A DNA stretch of 64,000 nt from Bradyrhizobium diazoefficiens (lineage in GTDB: Bacteria; Pseudomonadota; Alphaproteobacteria; Rhizobiales; Xanthobacteraceae), in assembly GCF_016616425.1 (NCBI RefSeq), contig NZ_CP067101.1, positions 2,170,001 through 2,234,000 on the forward strand, given 5' to 3'. Each line of letters opens with the position of its first letter. Positions within the stretch are counted from its first letter, which is position 1. A program made the position numbers and the translations under genes. The notes beneath the pieces were generated by a model. That model had not been told where the DNA came from and searched no databases. It was given only the letters and a program-made list of their open reading frames with translations. This document shows, in pieces, positions 53,691-62,591 of the stretch.

Positions 53691-53832
53691 CGCCGTCTTT
53701 CAATCACGCGGCGGACAAGCCGTCACGCCGATTTCTGATGTATGGAAAACAGACATGGCAAATGGGCTTGGCTCGTCCGCGAAAGACAGCGGGGACGGGA
53801 GACCGCGGTGGGCCGCGATCTCCCGCTCTCGA

Positions 53833-54687
53833 TCAAGCGTGCTGGATGATATTGTTCCAGGCGTAGTCGTGCAGGTCTCCGCTCACCGCTGTGGTGTTGA
53901 CGCCATAGAGATCGACCGACCAAGCGGCGTCGCCAGTCAAAGCGATACCGTGGCCATCGGTAAGTGTGATGGTCGTGTCATTGACCACATTGCCATTCGT
54001 CGAAGTGTGCGTGGTCGAGGCGACGGTGAAGTACGTATTGAACTGGTCCTGAGTCACGGTGTCGAGCGCGATGTGATCGGAACCGACGGAGAATCCGAGC
54101 AGGGTCTTGGCGCCGGCGTGGTCGGCGGTCGGCGTATCTTCCCCGGGCAGAGTAGCCGTGACGTTGGTCAGAGTGGTCGTCCCATTGTTATGCGCGGAGC
54201 TCTCATTATATTCGATCAATTGTGACCCGCTGAGAGTAGCGCCGGCGGTAAGTTCGACAGCCTGCCAGTCGGCCAGCTTGTTGTTGACCCCGTTCAAGGC
54301 CGCATCGGTCTCGTAGGTGTTATCGCCGTCGCCGTTGGTCGCCTGGTTCCAAAACGTGCTGTCGAAGAAGCTCTCCGTGCCTCCGCTTCCAGGGAACGTG
54401 AAGCCGAAGTGCAGCGTGTCGTTGCTCGTGCCGGTTGCGGTGGACTGGTAGGTGTGGGTGGTATCGTCGGAGAAGTTGTTTTCAGTGAACGTGGTGCCCT
54501 TGTATTGGAGATTTCCAAACATGAACACTTCGTTGCCGTCACCTGTGTCGTCAACGGTTTGCCCTCCAGAATTGGCGCCGCCGAGGACGTGGAAAGTCCC
54601 AAATGTGTTGAAGTTATAATCCCCGGAATAATTGTTGTCGCCAGTGAGTACGATTCCGTTTGGGTCTAGTGTTGTCGACGTCGTCAT
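53833..54687 (-). CDS. Probable type I secretion cargo without RTX repeats
   Basis: The product is 284 residues, with no signal peptide and very rich in Thr, Asn, Asp and Gly (GDNNYSGDYNFNTFGTFHVL, DDTGDGNEVFMFGNLQYKGT). There are no cysteines, as is typical of type I cargo and RTX proteins, but no GGxGxDxxx nonapeptides are seen. A central segment (LGFSVGSDHIALDTVTQDQF) looks like the region preceding type I secretion signals. The C terminus ends DYAWNNIIQHA. TGCAGGAGCTGAACA before the ATG is a good ribosome-binding site. Its position just before the ABC-HlyD pair is the usual place for cargo. The function of the mature protein is unknown. Confidence 0.7.
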   Translation of the reverse strand: MTTSTTLDPNGIVLTGDNNYSGDYNFNTFGTFHVLGGANSGGQTVDDTGDGNEVFMFGNLQYKGTTFTENNFSDDTTHTYQSTATGTSNDTLHFGFTFPGSGGTESFFDSTFWNQATNGDGDNTYETDAALNGVNNKLADWQAVELTAGATLSGSQLIEYNESSAHNNGTTTLTNVTATLPGEDTPTADHAGAKTLLGFSVGSDHIALDTVTQDQFNTYFTVASTTHTSTNGNVVNDTTITLTDGHGIALTGDAAWSVDLYGVNTTAVSGDLHDYAWNNIIQHA

Positions 54688-55473
54688 TGTTCAGCTCCTG
54701 CATCCTTGTTGCGATTGCGTCGTTGTGTCGACGCCGTTATGCCGCCTTAGATCGTGGTTAGTCCCCCAGCGGGGTGAGGTGATGCTGGCCGCCCCGCCAC
54801 CGGAAAGCGGGCTGGCCGTTGGTTTACTCTGCGATCGTCTCGCAGGCCGGCTTGGTCCACTGAGAGGAGAGGGGTGCGGCCTGCAACAGCCCGCTTCCGT
54901 CTCTCCAAATCCTCGTTCGCAGCCTCGTCCGCGCCGACCCAAGCCGACGAGATCGTCGGATCAGCCGAGCGTAAGAAGCTTTTCGCGGTTCGCTTTAGCC
55001 AGGCCCGGTCAGTATCGAGAGGTCGCTTGCAACCACCCGTGCCGCAGCCACAGCCCCAAAAGAAATTTCGATTTCAAGAAATAAAAGACGCCAAATACTC
55101 CTTCGAGATAACCGTTTTCCGTCCACTGTCCGTTCTCCGAGGCTTCGCTTCAAAGTCCAGACGAGCCAGTTTCTGCCGGACAGCAGGCCTCTAAGGAAGG
55201 CTAGCGCCGCCATGGAACCATAATCCAGTCGCAGTCAGTTCCGCGCAATATAACTGAGGATATAGAGGGAAAATTAACCTTACGGTCCAGCGACTTGATG
55301 AGTCGCGAGGGATCCTGTCCGGGAACTCTGGGATGGCGGCCCAGAAAGAATCGGGAAAACACCGTCGGACAGCTTGCTCGCGTAATTTACGTTAATAGCA
55401 ATGGGTTGCACTTATTAATTGCGTCAAATGCTATTGGTTTCACCATGGCAAAACCGTGGCAATTCTTCCCGAC
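54688..55473. other. Intergenic region with no supported gene
   Basis: About 785 bases between divergent units. Open frames of up to 106 codons exist on both strands, but they lack domains, signal peptides or ribosome-binding sites. The right end (55230-55470) is AT-rich and contains the inverted repeat listed next. Confidence 0.4.
55394..55435 (+). promoter_or_regulatory. Inverted repeat upstream of the two-component genes
   Basis: AATAGCA (55394-55400) and TGCTATT (55429-55435) form a perfect 7-bp inverted repeat with a 28-base AT-rich spacer, 38-80 bases before the kinase ATG. This could be a regulator binding site, perhaps for autoregulation by the adjacent response regulator. It is a pattern match only. 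Confidence 0.25.
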
Positions 55474-57156
55474 ATGAGCAAGCTGACCGTCACGGCGGAC
55501 CGCCTGGGGCTCTGGAGCATCAGCACGGCCCGGCTGATCAACGTGTCGCGTGCAGCGCTCGCGGTCGTTGCAGTCGTCGCCATGTATCTCGATCCGACGC
55601 AGCCGTCGCGACTTGCGGATGTCGCCTACGACGTGCTGGCGTTCTATCTGGCATTCGCGTTGCTCGTTCTCGTCCTCGACGTGGCGGGCAAGGAGATGCC
55701 GGCACTGAACGTCGGCCTGCACTTCGTCGATCTCGGCGTCTGCAGCATCGTGCTCTACTTCACGGAGGGGCCGAGCAGTCCGTTCTTCGTTTTCTTCACG
55801 TTCGTCCTGCTCGCAGCGACCATGCGCTGGGATTGGCCCAGCGTGAGCGCGACTGCGATCCTGCTCATCATGCTGTTCGTCGCGATCAGCATCGCGATCG
55901 AGGCGTCGAGCCCGGACCCGATCGAAGACCTCAACCTCCTGATGATGCGGGTGACCTATCTGGTCATGGTGGGCGTCATGCTCACCTTCGTCGGCGCCTA
56001 CCGGATGCGGGTGCGCCAGCGCATCAAGATCCTGGCCTCCTGGCCTCCGGAACAGGCGATGACGTCGCGGCATCCACCGCTGCAGCGCTCTCTGATGCAT
56101 GCCGTCGACGTCATGCAGGCCAGGCGAGCGCTGGTGATCTGGGAGGCGTTCGACGAGCCCTATGCCTGCGTTGCCGCGATGGCCGATGGGGAGTATCGGA
56201 CCGGGGAGCTTTCCGCGATAAATTGGCAGGCGTCCGAACTGCGGCCCGGCAGTTTCGTGGTGCGTGCCGGGGGATCTGGCGGGGCCGTAATTCGAGGGTT
56301 GCTGGACCATCTCGGCGACGCATCCGGCGAGGAGACCCTCAAAGAGCCGTTCACATACAGTGTGGCCGCGGCCGCTCCCTTCGCACAGGAAAAGTTTCGC
56401 GGCCTGGTGCTTCTGTTCGATCCTCAGCCGCTCGATGACGAGTTGCTGGTCGAACTTGCGGAGATCGTCGCTCACCGGATCGGAATCGAAATCGAGCATT
56501 ATCTGCTGCGCTCCGACCTGGAGGACGTGGTCGCCGAGCGCGAGCGGATTCGGCTGGCGCGAGACATCCACGACGACGTGCTTCAGGCCTTCACGGCGGC
56601 GCGCCTTCAGCTCAACGCCATCGCACGGCCGCTAGGCGGCGAGACGCGGCAAGGCCTCGACAGGATATCGGCTCTGCTGGCCGAGCAGCAGCACCGGATC
56701 CGCCTGATTCTCGATCCCGATCTCAAACGCATGGCGGGCCAGACTCATCCCGATGCTCTCGATCGGTGCCTGCGGGCCGCGGTGTCGGACGTCAGGGAGC
56801 AGTGGGATTGCGAAGTCAGGTTGAAGGTGACCCCAGGGGATGCGGTGATCCCCTCCGACCTTTGCCAGGACCTGGCCTTCCTGTTGCACGAGTCGGCGGC
56901 CAATGCGGTTCGGCACGGCAGCGCAACATGCATCGAGATCGAGGCCGAGCGCGCGCACGGATCGCTGTCGGTGAACATCAGGGATAACGGCTCCGGCTTT
57001 GCCGGACTTTTCGGCAGCTTCCGGCACGAGGAGATCGCCGCGCGTTCCCCGCGGCCGGCCTCGATCCTTCACCGGGTGGAATCACTCGGCGGAAGACTGA
57101 CGCTGGAAACAAGCGAGCGGGGCAGTGGGTTGCGGATCGAGTTGAGCGTGCGATGA
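55474..57156 (+). CDS. NarL-type membrane sensor histidine kinase (HisKA_3)
   Basis: The product is 560 residues from the ATG at 55474; a GTG at 55456 would add six. There are five to six membrane helices in the first 190 residues. A cytoplasmic GAF-like region (about 215-355) with VMQARRALVIWEAFDEPYAC follows. The dimerisation/phosphoacceptor segment is RIRLARDIHDDVLQAFTAAR, with the His in the family's HDDVLQ motif. The ATPase domain is LLHESAANAVRHGSATCIEI and NIRDNGSGFAGL. It overlaps the response-regulator gene by four bases, so the two are partners. The signal is unknown. Confidence 0.92.
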   Translation: MSKLTVTADRLGLWSISTARLINVSRAALAVVAVVAMYLDPTQPSRLADVAYDVLAFYLAFALLVLVLDVAGKEMPALNVGLHFVDLGVCSIVLYFTEGPSSPFFVFFTFVLLAATMRWDWPSVSATAILLIMLFVAISIAIEASSPDPIEDLNLLMMRVTYLVMVGVMLTFVGAYRMRVRQRIKILASWPPEQAMTSRHPPLQRSLMHAVDVMQARRALVIWEAFDEPYACVAAMADGEYRTGELSAINWQASELRPGSFVVRAGGSGGAVIRGLLDHLGDASGEETLKEPFTYSVAAAAPFAQEKFRGLVLLFDPQPLDDELLVELAEIVAHRIGIEIEHYLLRSDLEDVVAERERIRLARDIHDDVLQAFTAARLQLNAIARPLGGETRQGLDRISALLAEQQHRIRLILDPDLKRMAGQTHPDALDRCLRAAVSDVREQWDCEVRLKVTPGDAVIPSDLCQDLAFLLHESAANAVRHGSATCIEIEAERAHGSLSVNIRDNGSGFAGLFGSFRHEEIAARSPRPASILHRVESLGGRLTLETSERGSGLRIELSVR

Positions 57157-57824
57157 CGGATCTGCAGCAGCGTATCGTTTTGGCGGATGATCACCCGCTG
57201 GTCCTGTTCGGCCTGATCAAAATGCTGGAGACCGCGCCGGGGCTCGATATCGTGGCTCGCTGCGAGGATGGACAAGGGGCCCTGGAGCAGATTAGGGCAC
57301 AGCGTCCGGAACTCGCGCTGATCGATGTCCACTTGCCGAAGCTCGACGGGCTCGAGGTGCTGGCGGCGGTCCGCAAGGAGCTGCTCCCGACGCGGATCAT
57401 CCTCTTGAGCGCATCGATGTCGGACCATGAAATCCGTTCGGCCGTGCTGGGCGGAGCGCAAGGCCTGGTTCTGAAGGAGAGCGCGCCCGAGACCTTGCTC
57501 GCCTGTCTTCGGGAGGTCGCCGAGGGGCGGTCATGGTTTCAGGCCGGTGTCGTAACGCTGGCCTTTGAGCGCGAAATCGACCGCCTTCAGCAACATCTCG
57601 AGATGGTGAAGCCACTGACGCCCCGGGAGGCAGAGCTGACGCTGCTGGTCGGTTCGCAGATGTCCAACAAGGAGATCGCGAACCGGTTGTCGCTGGCCGA
57701 GGGCACGGTCAAGATCCATCTCCACAACATCTATCGCAAGCTGGAGATTCGGAAACGGTCTAAACTCGTCGAGTTCGCGATCACCTGCAGCGAGCCGCTG
57801 AGCCAATTGGCAGCGTTGCGATGA
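57153..57824 (+). CDS. NarL/FixJ-family response regulator
   Basis: This 223-residue protein has a receiver domain (about 1-125) with the acidic pair in VLADDHPLVLFG, phospho-Asp in LALIDVHLPKLDG, Ser/Thr in IILLSASMSD and Lys in LVLKESAPE. A LuxR-type helix-turn-helix at about 155-215 (LTPREAELTLLVGSQMSNKE, VKIHLHNIYRKLEIRKRSKL) follows. It binds DNA when phosphorylated by the kinase it overlaps. Target genes are unknown; the inverted repeat at 55394 is a candidate. Confidence 0.94.
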   Translation: MTDLQQRIVLADDHPLVLFGLIKMLETAPGLDIVARCEDGQGALEQIRAQRPELALIDVHLPKLDGLEVLAAVRKELLPTRIILLSASMSDHEIRSAVLGGAQGLVLKESAPETLLACLREVAEGRSWFQAGVVTLAFEREIDRLQQHLEMVKPLTPREAELTLLVGSQMSNKEIANRLSLAEGTVKIHLHNIYRKLEIRKRSKLVEFAITCSEPLSQLAALR

Positions 57825-58078
57825 AGCGATCAAACATCTTTGAAATCCCGCCTCAAATGTCCTGGGATGAAGGACGACGATGTGATCGCCTGCGAGGACC
57901 GTTTGATCGGGCAGATGCGGCTGCTGCCGGATGCTTCCGCGCTCTTGAAGCAGACCTCGCCCGCTTCGAGCGGGACTGGGAGCTCGGGCAGGTGGCGCTG
58001 CCCCGCGGGATGAAAACATTGCGACAGATCTGGCCTGAGGTGCTTGACGGTGATTCGGCTGATATCGTCCGGTTCTGA
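57821..58078 (+). pseudogene. Possible small gene with a frameshift
   Basis: An 85-codon frame overlaps the response-regulator stop by four bases (ATGA). Its second half (LEADLARFERDWELGQVALP then RGMKTLRQIWPEVL) looks coding. The first half looks better in another frame starting at 57867 (MKDDDVIACEDRLIGQMRLL then PDASALLKQ). A single-base shift near 57945 would join the two into one 65-70 residue protein. It could be a real frameshift, a sequencing error or chance. Confidence 0.25.
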
Positions 58079-58123
58079 CTCCGTGCCCCTGAGGCGCCGC
58101 ATCGCCCGAAAGACCATCAACTG

Positions 58124-58597
58124 ATGCGCCCCGTGCTCGCCGTGCTTGCGTGCTGCCTGCTTTCTGCGTGCGGAGCCGCGCGCCAGGCGGCTCTGGAAGA
58201 GGATGCGGAGCCCGCCCTCAGCCTCGCCGATGCGCTTGCCAACTGCCGCAACCTCTTTCCCGATCAGATTGCGCCAGCCGTATTGCGGGCGGATTGCTTC
58301 GTGAAGGCCACTGAAACCACCGTGCGGCCGACGCTGTCGTTCCCGGAACTGCTGGACGAGGAGAACCTGTTGCGCAAATCTCTTGCCGACCAGATCCAGA
58401 GCGGCAGGGTCTCGCTGCTGGAACGCAACGCCCAGATGGTCAAGAGTCACGCCGCGATCGTGCACGAAGAGGCGGGCAGACTGAAGGCGATGGCCCCAGA
58501 GGTCCGACCAAAGACCTCGGCTGCCGCCGCCGGATGGCGCGCCTCCAATCCGGAGGGCTGCGCCGGCCTCGGGGGCAACACGGCAAACTGCTTTTGA
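58124..58597 (+). CDS. Lipoprotein of unknown function
   Basis: This 157-residue protein starts MRPVLAVLACCLLSACGAAR, with the lipobox LSAC giving an acylated Cys at residue 16. The mature part is helical (LALANC..., RKSLADQIQSGRVSLLERNA, SHAAIVHEEAGRLKAM). It contains a C-terminal WRASNPEGCAGLGGNTANCF with two cysteines. No domain is recognised. It lies 300 bases after the two-component pair and may or may not be cotranscribed. Confidence 0.65.
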   Translation: MRPVLAVLACCLLSACGAARQAALEEDAEPALSLADALANCRNLFPDQIAPAVLRADCFVKATETTVRPTLSFPELLDEENLLRKSLADQIQSGRVSLLERNAQMVKSHAAIVHEEAGRLKAMAPEVRPKTSAAAAGWRASNPEGCAGLGGNTANCF

Positions 58598-58821
58598 CGG
58601 TGCTGTGAGATTGGCCGGGCGATCAATCCCCAGTCCACGACACGGTTGCAAACAGCTATGGCATCAGCGATTTGCCGCGTTCCGCCCGCACTTTCGTCAA
58701 GGCCATGTCCTGAATCCAGGCGGCGCTGAATCGCTACCTCGTCGCGAATTGGCGCGGGGTCTCGGTGCCGATCGGGCACGACAATCCACTGACATCATTG
58801 ATCTGAGACCATCGGACAGCA

Positions 58822-60264
58822 TCAATTTATTCTTGTCGTAGCCGCGATCAGCTCCTTACCTTCCGGGGTCCTGATCGTCAGTTGCACCTGTTCGCCGCTG
58901 CCGCCGCCGGGAATCGTCGCGAATATGCGATTGCCATTTTTCGGGTCGGCTTTCACGACATCGTCAAACAGCGTCGCGTCGCCGTGTTTCAAGGTTACGT
59001 GCAACGCGGTGGCCGGTTCGATACTGAAGAACTGAAGTGTCACGCCAGAGGCCTCGGCCGAGAGATTGACCAAAATATTCTCATTCGCATGCGTCACGTT
59101 GCTCATGCCGACAGTCGGACTGTAGGTTTCCGGAATCGAGATCTCTCCCAGTGCGGGAAAGTCAGCGCTATGGAAGAATTGGTCCGACACGCCCGCCCAC
59201 AGTTCGATGTACGGCTGCCGTTCGTTCGGCTCCCTGCGGGCATCGGTTTCGTCAGTCAACGAGGGGAATCCCCAGGTCCACATTTTCAAGCCCGGCGTGA
59301 GGGTATTGTCCGCGATGCGAATGATTCCTTCTTCGTTGTCATGATTGATCACGCCCCAGAAATTCCCGCCCTGCATGTCGGGTGCTGCGTAGGCGATGCC
59401 CATTGTCGGCCAGTTCTTGAAGTAGCGAAGGTTTTCGAAGCGCCTCTTTCCCGTGCCCGCGCTCTCGTCGCCGTCTGCCAGATTGGTGGACCAGGCGGGC
59501 GTGCTGTAAGCGCGGATCGGCGCGATGATTTCGGCGCCGGCGGTTGCTTTGGGGTTGCTCGGCTCCGATCCCGGAGCAAGCGTCGTGCACGTCCAGTACT
59601 CGTACTGAATCGCCTGGTCGTGCGGATTCTTCAGCACCACGCGCGCATCGAGCGCGGCACGATCGGCTTTCAGCGTGACATAGTAGGTCGCTTCGATGCC
59701 GGTTGAATCCCTGAACTTCCCAGGTCGCGCGGAATATTCGAAGTTGTCTTTAAGCGACATCGCAACCGTCACTTGGTCGGCACTCTGCTGCACCACCTCA
59801 AAAGTCCACGGCTTTAGCCACGTTTTGCCGTGCTCGGCATCCGGGAATGTGGGGAAGATGCCGCCATACACCATCAGCCAGTCGTAATAGAAATTTCCGG
59901 AGTTGATCCCGAAGGGTACGCCGACTTCCGTGCGATAGAGTTCTTCGTGACCGGTTGGCTTGTAGATGATGGAAAGAATACGCCCGCCGAATTCGGGCAC
60001 GAGCGTTACTTTCAGATAGCGGTTCTCGAGCACGTGGGTCCTGAAGGTGCGGTCGACGATCGTATTCTTGTCGAGCGACCCGCTGAGGAATCCGTTCTCC
60101 GCATCGGTCGCGTACTTGACGGTGCTCCACTTGATCGTCGACTCGCTGAGAGACACGCCGTCGGGCACCGGCGTGGCTGCATGCGCGACGTGAAACGCAC
60201 AGAGCGCCGAAAGCACTGCTATCCCGAAACGAACGAGGATATGAGAGGGAATGACAATCGCCAT
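58822..60264 (-). CDS. Exported DUF5107-like protein (galactose-mutarotase-type fold)
   Basis: The product is 480 residues from the ATG at 60264, which is preceded by GAAGGTGTCGCAA; a GTG at 60273 is less likely. The signal peptide is ILVRFGIAVLSALCAFHVAH. The mature part starts with strand patterns like DUF5107 and aldose-1-epimerase-like proteins: YLKVTLVPEFGGRILSIIYK, GGIFPTFPDAEHGKTWLKPW, YVTLKADRAALDARVVLKNP, WGVINHDNEEGIIRI and PYIELWAGVSDQFF. It probably binds or modifies carbohydrate in the periplasm. The catalytic residues of a true epimerase were not identified. No sugar-transport genes are adjacent. Confidence 0.7.
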   Translation of the reverse strand: MAIVIPSHILVRFGIAVLSALCAFHVAHAATPVPDGVSLSESTIKWSTVKYATDAENGFLSGSLDKNTIVDRTFRTHVLENRYLKVTLVPEFGGRILSIIYKPTGHEELYRTEVGVPFGINSGNFYYDWLMVYGGIFPTFPDAEHGKTWLKPWTFEVVQQSADQVTVAMSLKDNFEYSARPGKFRDSTGIEATYYVTLKADRAALDARVVLKNPHDQAIQYEYWTCTTLAPGSEPSNPKATAGAEIIAPIRAYSTPAWSTNLADGDESAGTGKRRFENLRYFKNWPTMGIAYAAPDMQGGNFWGVINHDNEEGIIRIADNTLTPGLKMWTWGFPSLTDETDARREPNERQPYIELWAGVSDQFFHSADFPALGEISIPETYSPTVGMSNVTHANENILVNLSAEASGVTLQFFSIEPATALHVTLKHGDATLFDDVVKADPKNGNRIFATIPGGGSGEQVQLTIRTPEGKELIAATTRIN

Positions 60265-60697
60265 TTGCGACACCTTCGAATGGGCGGGACACTTCTACCC
60301 GCCATTGAAATCGAAACGAAGCGCCAGGACCGCAATGGGTCAATCAGGTCTACAAAACGAGGCGACGCACCCTCGATGTTGCGGCGGGAGTTCCCTGGAT
60401 TGACCGGGCAGAGCTTCAACAAGGAGGGCAACGACGGTCCTGGACCGGGCCCATGCAGTCGCATCGGAGTGTCGTGAGAGCATCTCTCTTTATAAAGTGC
60501 CTCATAGATTATAAAGTGCCTCGTAGGGAGTGTCCTTTGTTATGTGAACTCGATCGTTGCGGTCGATGCACGGCCCATACTGCATGCACACAAGAGATGT
60601 GGCATGAACAATCTTTCGGCGCCAAGAGCCGGCAAGAACCATGATGTCGACACACTGCTCGCTCTTGATGGGGCCTGGACTACCCAGGACGACTCCC
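60265..60697. other. Intergenic region with a 19-bp tandem direct repeat
   Basis: About 430 bases between divergent genes. No gene is supported. At 60490-60507 and 60509-60526 the 18-base word TTATAAAGTGCCTC[A/G]TAG occurs twice in the same direction, 19 bases apart, with one mismatch. It is the most AT-rich spot in the region and may be an operator or a small duplication. Confidence 0.5.
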
Positions 60698-60871
60698 ATG
60701 ACTTCTGCATTCGGCTCCGCCTTCATTTTCAGTGCTGGCCTCATCTTGGGATACGCGCTGCGCGCTTGGCGCTTGCAGCGAAGGACGGCGAACTTCTCCT
60801 GCGGTAGCTCGCGTCAAAGATCCCAGCGAGTTCCCACCTCAACGTTCGGCCACGCCCGACGCGCGTTTTAG
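60698..60871 (+). CDS. Small membrane-anchored protein
   Basis: The product is 57 residues from the ATG at 60698 (MTSAFGSAFIFSAGLILGYA), one membrane helix followed by a basic tail (LRAWRLQRRTANFSC). It resembles small single-span proteins found in rhizobia. Preceding sequence (GGACGACTCCC) gives only a weak ribosome-binding site. It is followed 58 bases later by the conserved hypothetical gene at 60930. Confidence 0.35.
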   Translation: MTSAFGSAFIFSAGLILGYALRAWRLQRRTANFSCGSSRQRSQRVPTSTFGHARRAF

Positions 60872-60929
60872 AGGCGGCATCCGATTGGCTGGCGTACCCG
60901 GGATCACCGATACGAATGGGCATGACGAG

Positions 60930-61208
60930 ATGAGCGAACCCAAGAAGGACGCGCCCCGGCGCTATATCGTGGATGGTGCCGGACAACGCGTGCTTGTCGG
61001 GCTGACAATCTCGGAGACGATCGAGTTCGAAGCCCTCGATAATCCGAGCATCCGCCCTGGCGCCGACTTGGTTGTCGAAGCGCGCCGTGTCAGCCAGGAC
61101 AGCCATGGGAAGCGTTGGCTGGAGCTCTATGTCAAGCACGAGCAAGCCTGGAACGATTGGATGGCCGAAACGCGTGCGCGGCCGGAGAAGCCCTGCTTGC
61201 TCAACTAG
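60930..61208 (+). CDS. Conserved hypothetical soluble protein
   Basis: The product is 92 residues from the ATG at 60930 (MSEPKKDAPRRYIVDGAGQR), after GGGCATGACGAG. The core VLVGLTISETIEFEALDNPS, LVVEARRVSQDSHGKRWLEL and YVKHEQAWNDWMAE resembles a small fold present in other rhizobial genomes without a named function. It lacks a signal peptide or membrane segment. The open frame continues upstream to 60732, but that part looks non-coding. Confidence 0.6.
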   Translation: MSEPKKDAPRRYIVDGAGQRVLVGLTISETIEFEALDNPSIRPGADLVVEARRVSQDSHGKRWLELYVKHEQAWNDWMAETRARPEKPCLLN

Positions 61209-61252
61209 CCGCAGCACTTCACCTGTAGCCGGCAAGCCGTCGCCGGCACAGG

Positions 61253-61990
61253 TCAGACTGCGAGCATGCGGCTGCCCTGGATACTCATCAGGGTAAGGTT
61301 GCCGGTCGCATAGGCACCGGTGTCGATGTTGACGCGGTTCGCCAGGAATTCGGCGCTGCGGACCGGCGTGTGGCCGTGGACGATATATTTGCCGAACTGC
61401 TTCTCGCTCAGCAGGAATTCTTCGCGGATCCAGAGCAGATCGCGCTCCGTCTGCTCGGCCAATGGAACGCCCGGGCGAACGCCGGCGTGCACGAAAAAGA
61501 AATCGCCACAACTGAAACTCAGCCGCAGATTGTCGAGAAATTCCAGGTGCTCAGGCGGCATCGCGCGAATCAAATCGCGCAAAATCGAGGCCGGCTCGTC
61601 GCGCTTCAAGTCCGGTGGCGCGAGCCCGTAGGACATCAACGTCTGCGTTCCGCCGACGGCAATCCAGTCCTCGAATAACGAAGGGTCTTCAAACACCCTT
61701 ACCAGAAAGGCCTCGTGGTTGCCCTTGAGAAAAACTGCATTTCCCCGGCGGCTCCGTTCGACAAGGATGTCGAGGGTGGCGCGCGTATCCGGGCCGCGAT
61801 CGATGTAGTCGCCCATGAAGACCTCGATCGCATAGCGCGGCCGGCTGCAGGCAATGTCGGCGTCGATCACCCGCAGCATGGGCTGGAGCAGATGCGCACA
61901 TCCGTGAATATCCGAAATCGCATAGATGCGCACGCCCTCCGGCAATTGCGGTTTGGGAATGGGCAGACGTCGTCGGGTGAGAGATATCAT
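61253..61990 (-). CDS. Calcineurin-like serine/threonine metallophosphatase
   Basis: This 245-residue protein from the ATG at 61990 (MISLTRRRLPIPKPQLPEGV) is of the bacterial PPP/metallophosphatase type. All metal motifs are visible: SDIHG near residue 26, MGDYIDRGPDTR near 58, KGNHEAF near 88, FVHAGV near 165 and VHGHTPV near 205. The C terminus has VNIDTGAYATGNLTLMSIQG, as in related phosphatases that precede exopolysaccharide genes in rhizobia. Substrate unknown. It is divergent from the sugar-transferase gene. Confidence 0.88.
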   Translation of the reverse strand: MISLTRRRLPIPKPQLPEGVRIYAISDIHGCAHLLQPMLRVIDADIACSRPRYAIEVFMGDYIDRGPDTRATLDILVERSRRGNAVFLKGNHEAFLVRVFEDPSLFEDWIAVGGTQTLMSYGLAPPDLKRDEPASILRDLIRAMPPEHLEFLDNLRLSFSCGDFFFVHAGVRPGVPLAEQTERDLLWIREEFLLSEKQFGKYIVHGHTPVRSAEFLANRVNIDTGAYATGNLTLMSIQGSRMLAV

Positions 61991-62591
61991 GGCGCTCAAT
62001 CGATCAGGTGGTCGAAAAAAGTTCCCCATGTCGCCGGCACCGGAGAGCTTCTATCCTACACGAACAACATGAATTTGGTGAGGGAGCATCCTTGTTCTCC
62101 GGCCGGATCACGCCAAAAGAAGGGCGCGGAGCTCGCCTTAGTTCCTGGGATGGCTGCTGCGTGATGGTCCGCTCGCGAGAATTGCATTGCTGATTTGACG
62201 AGCGCGGCAAAGATGCATGCCTCGCGAAAATTTCGACATACACCCACAGCTAGAAACTTATCGAAATTCCCGCAAATGATTTCTGCCCTTTGTCGAGGGA
62301 CTGTGGCGCCTCAAAGATGAGCGACAGAAGCGCTCATGCACTTACAAACATCGTATTGGACGTGGAACTTGGCGGCACGTTCGCTCTTATGTCGGCACTG
62401 TGACGTCATTTTGAGCGCGCCGAATCCGACTGCGCATTTCTGACATGAGCGCATTCATCCGTGCGCCGCAAAAAGTTTGCGTGCAACGCCACAATGTCGC
62501 TGCGATCACTCAACACTTTCCGGTCCGGGAAGAGACGAGTCTTCAGCATCACGATGAGCATCAGACACTCTCTCGATCGATGGAGGTTCGA
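61991..62591. other. Intergenic region upstream of the sugar transferase with an inverted repeat
   Basis: About 600 bases without a supported gene. At 62317-62337, ATGAGCG and CGCTCAT form a perfect 7-bp inverted repeat with a 7-base spacer, a reasonable operator geometry. Short frames on both strands have no features. The promoter of the following gene should lie here. Confidence 0.4.
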
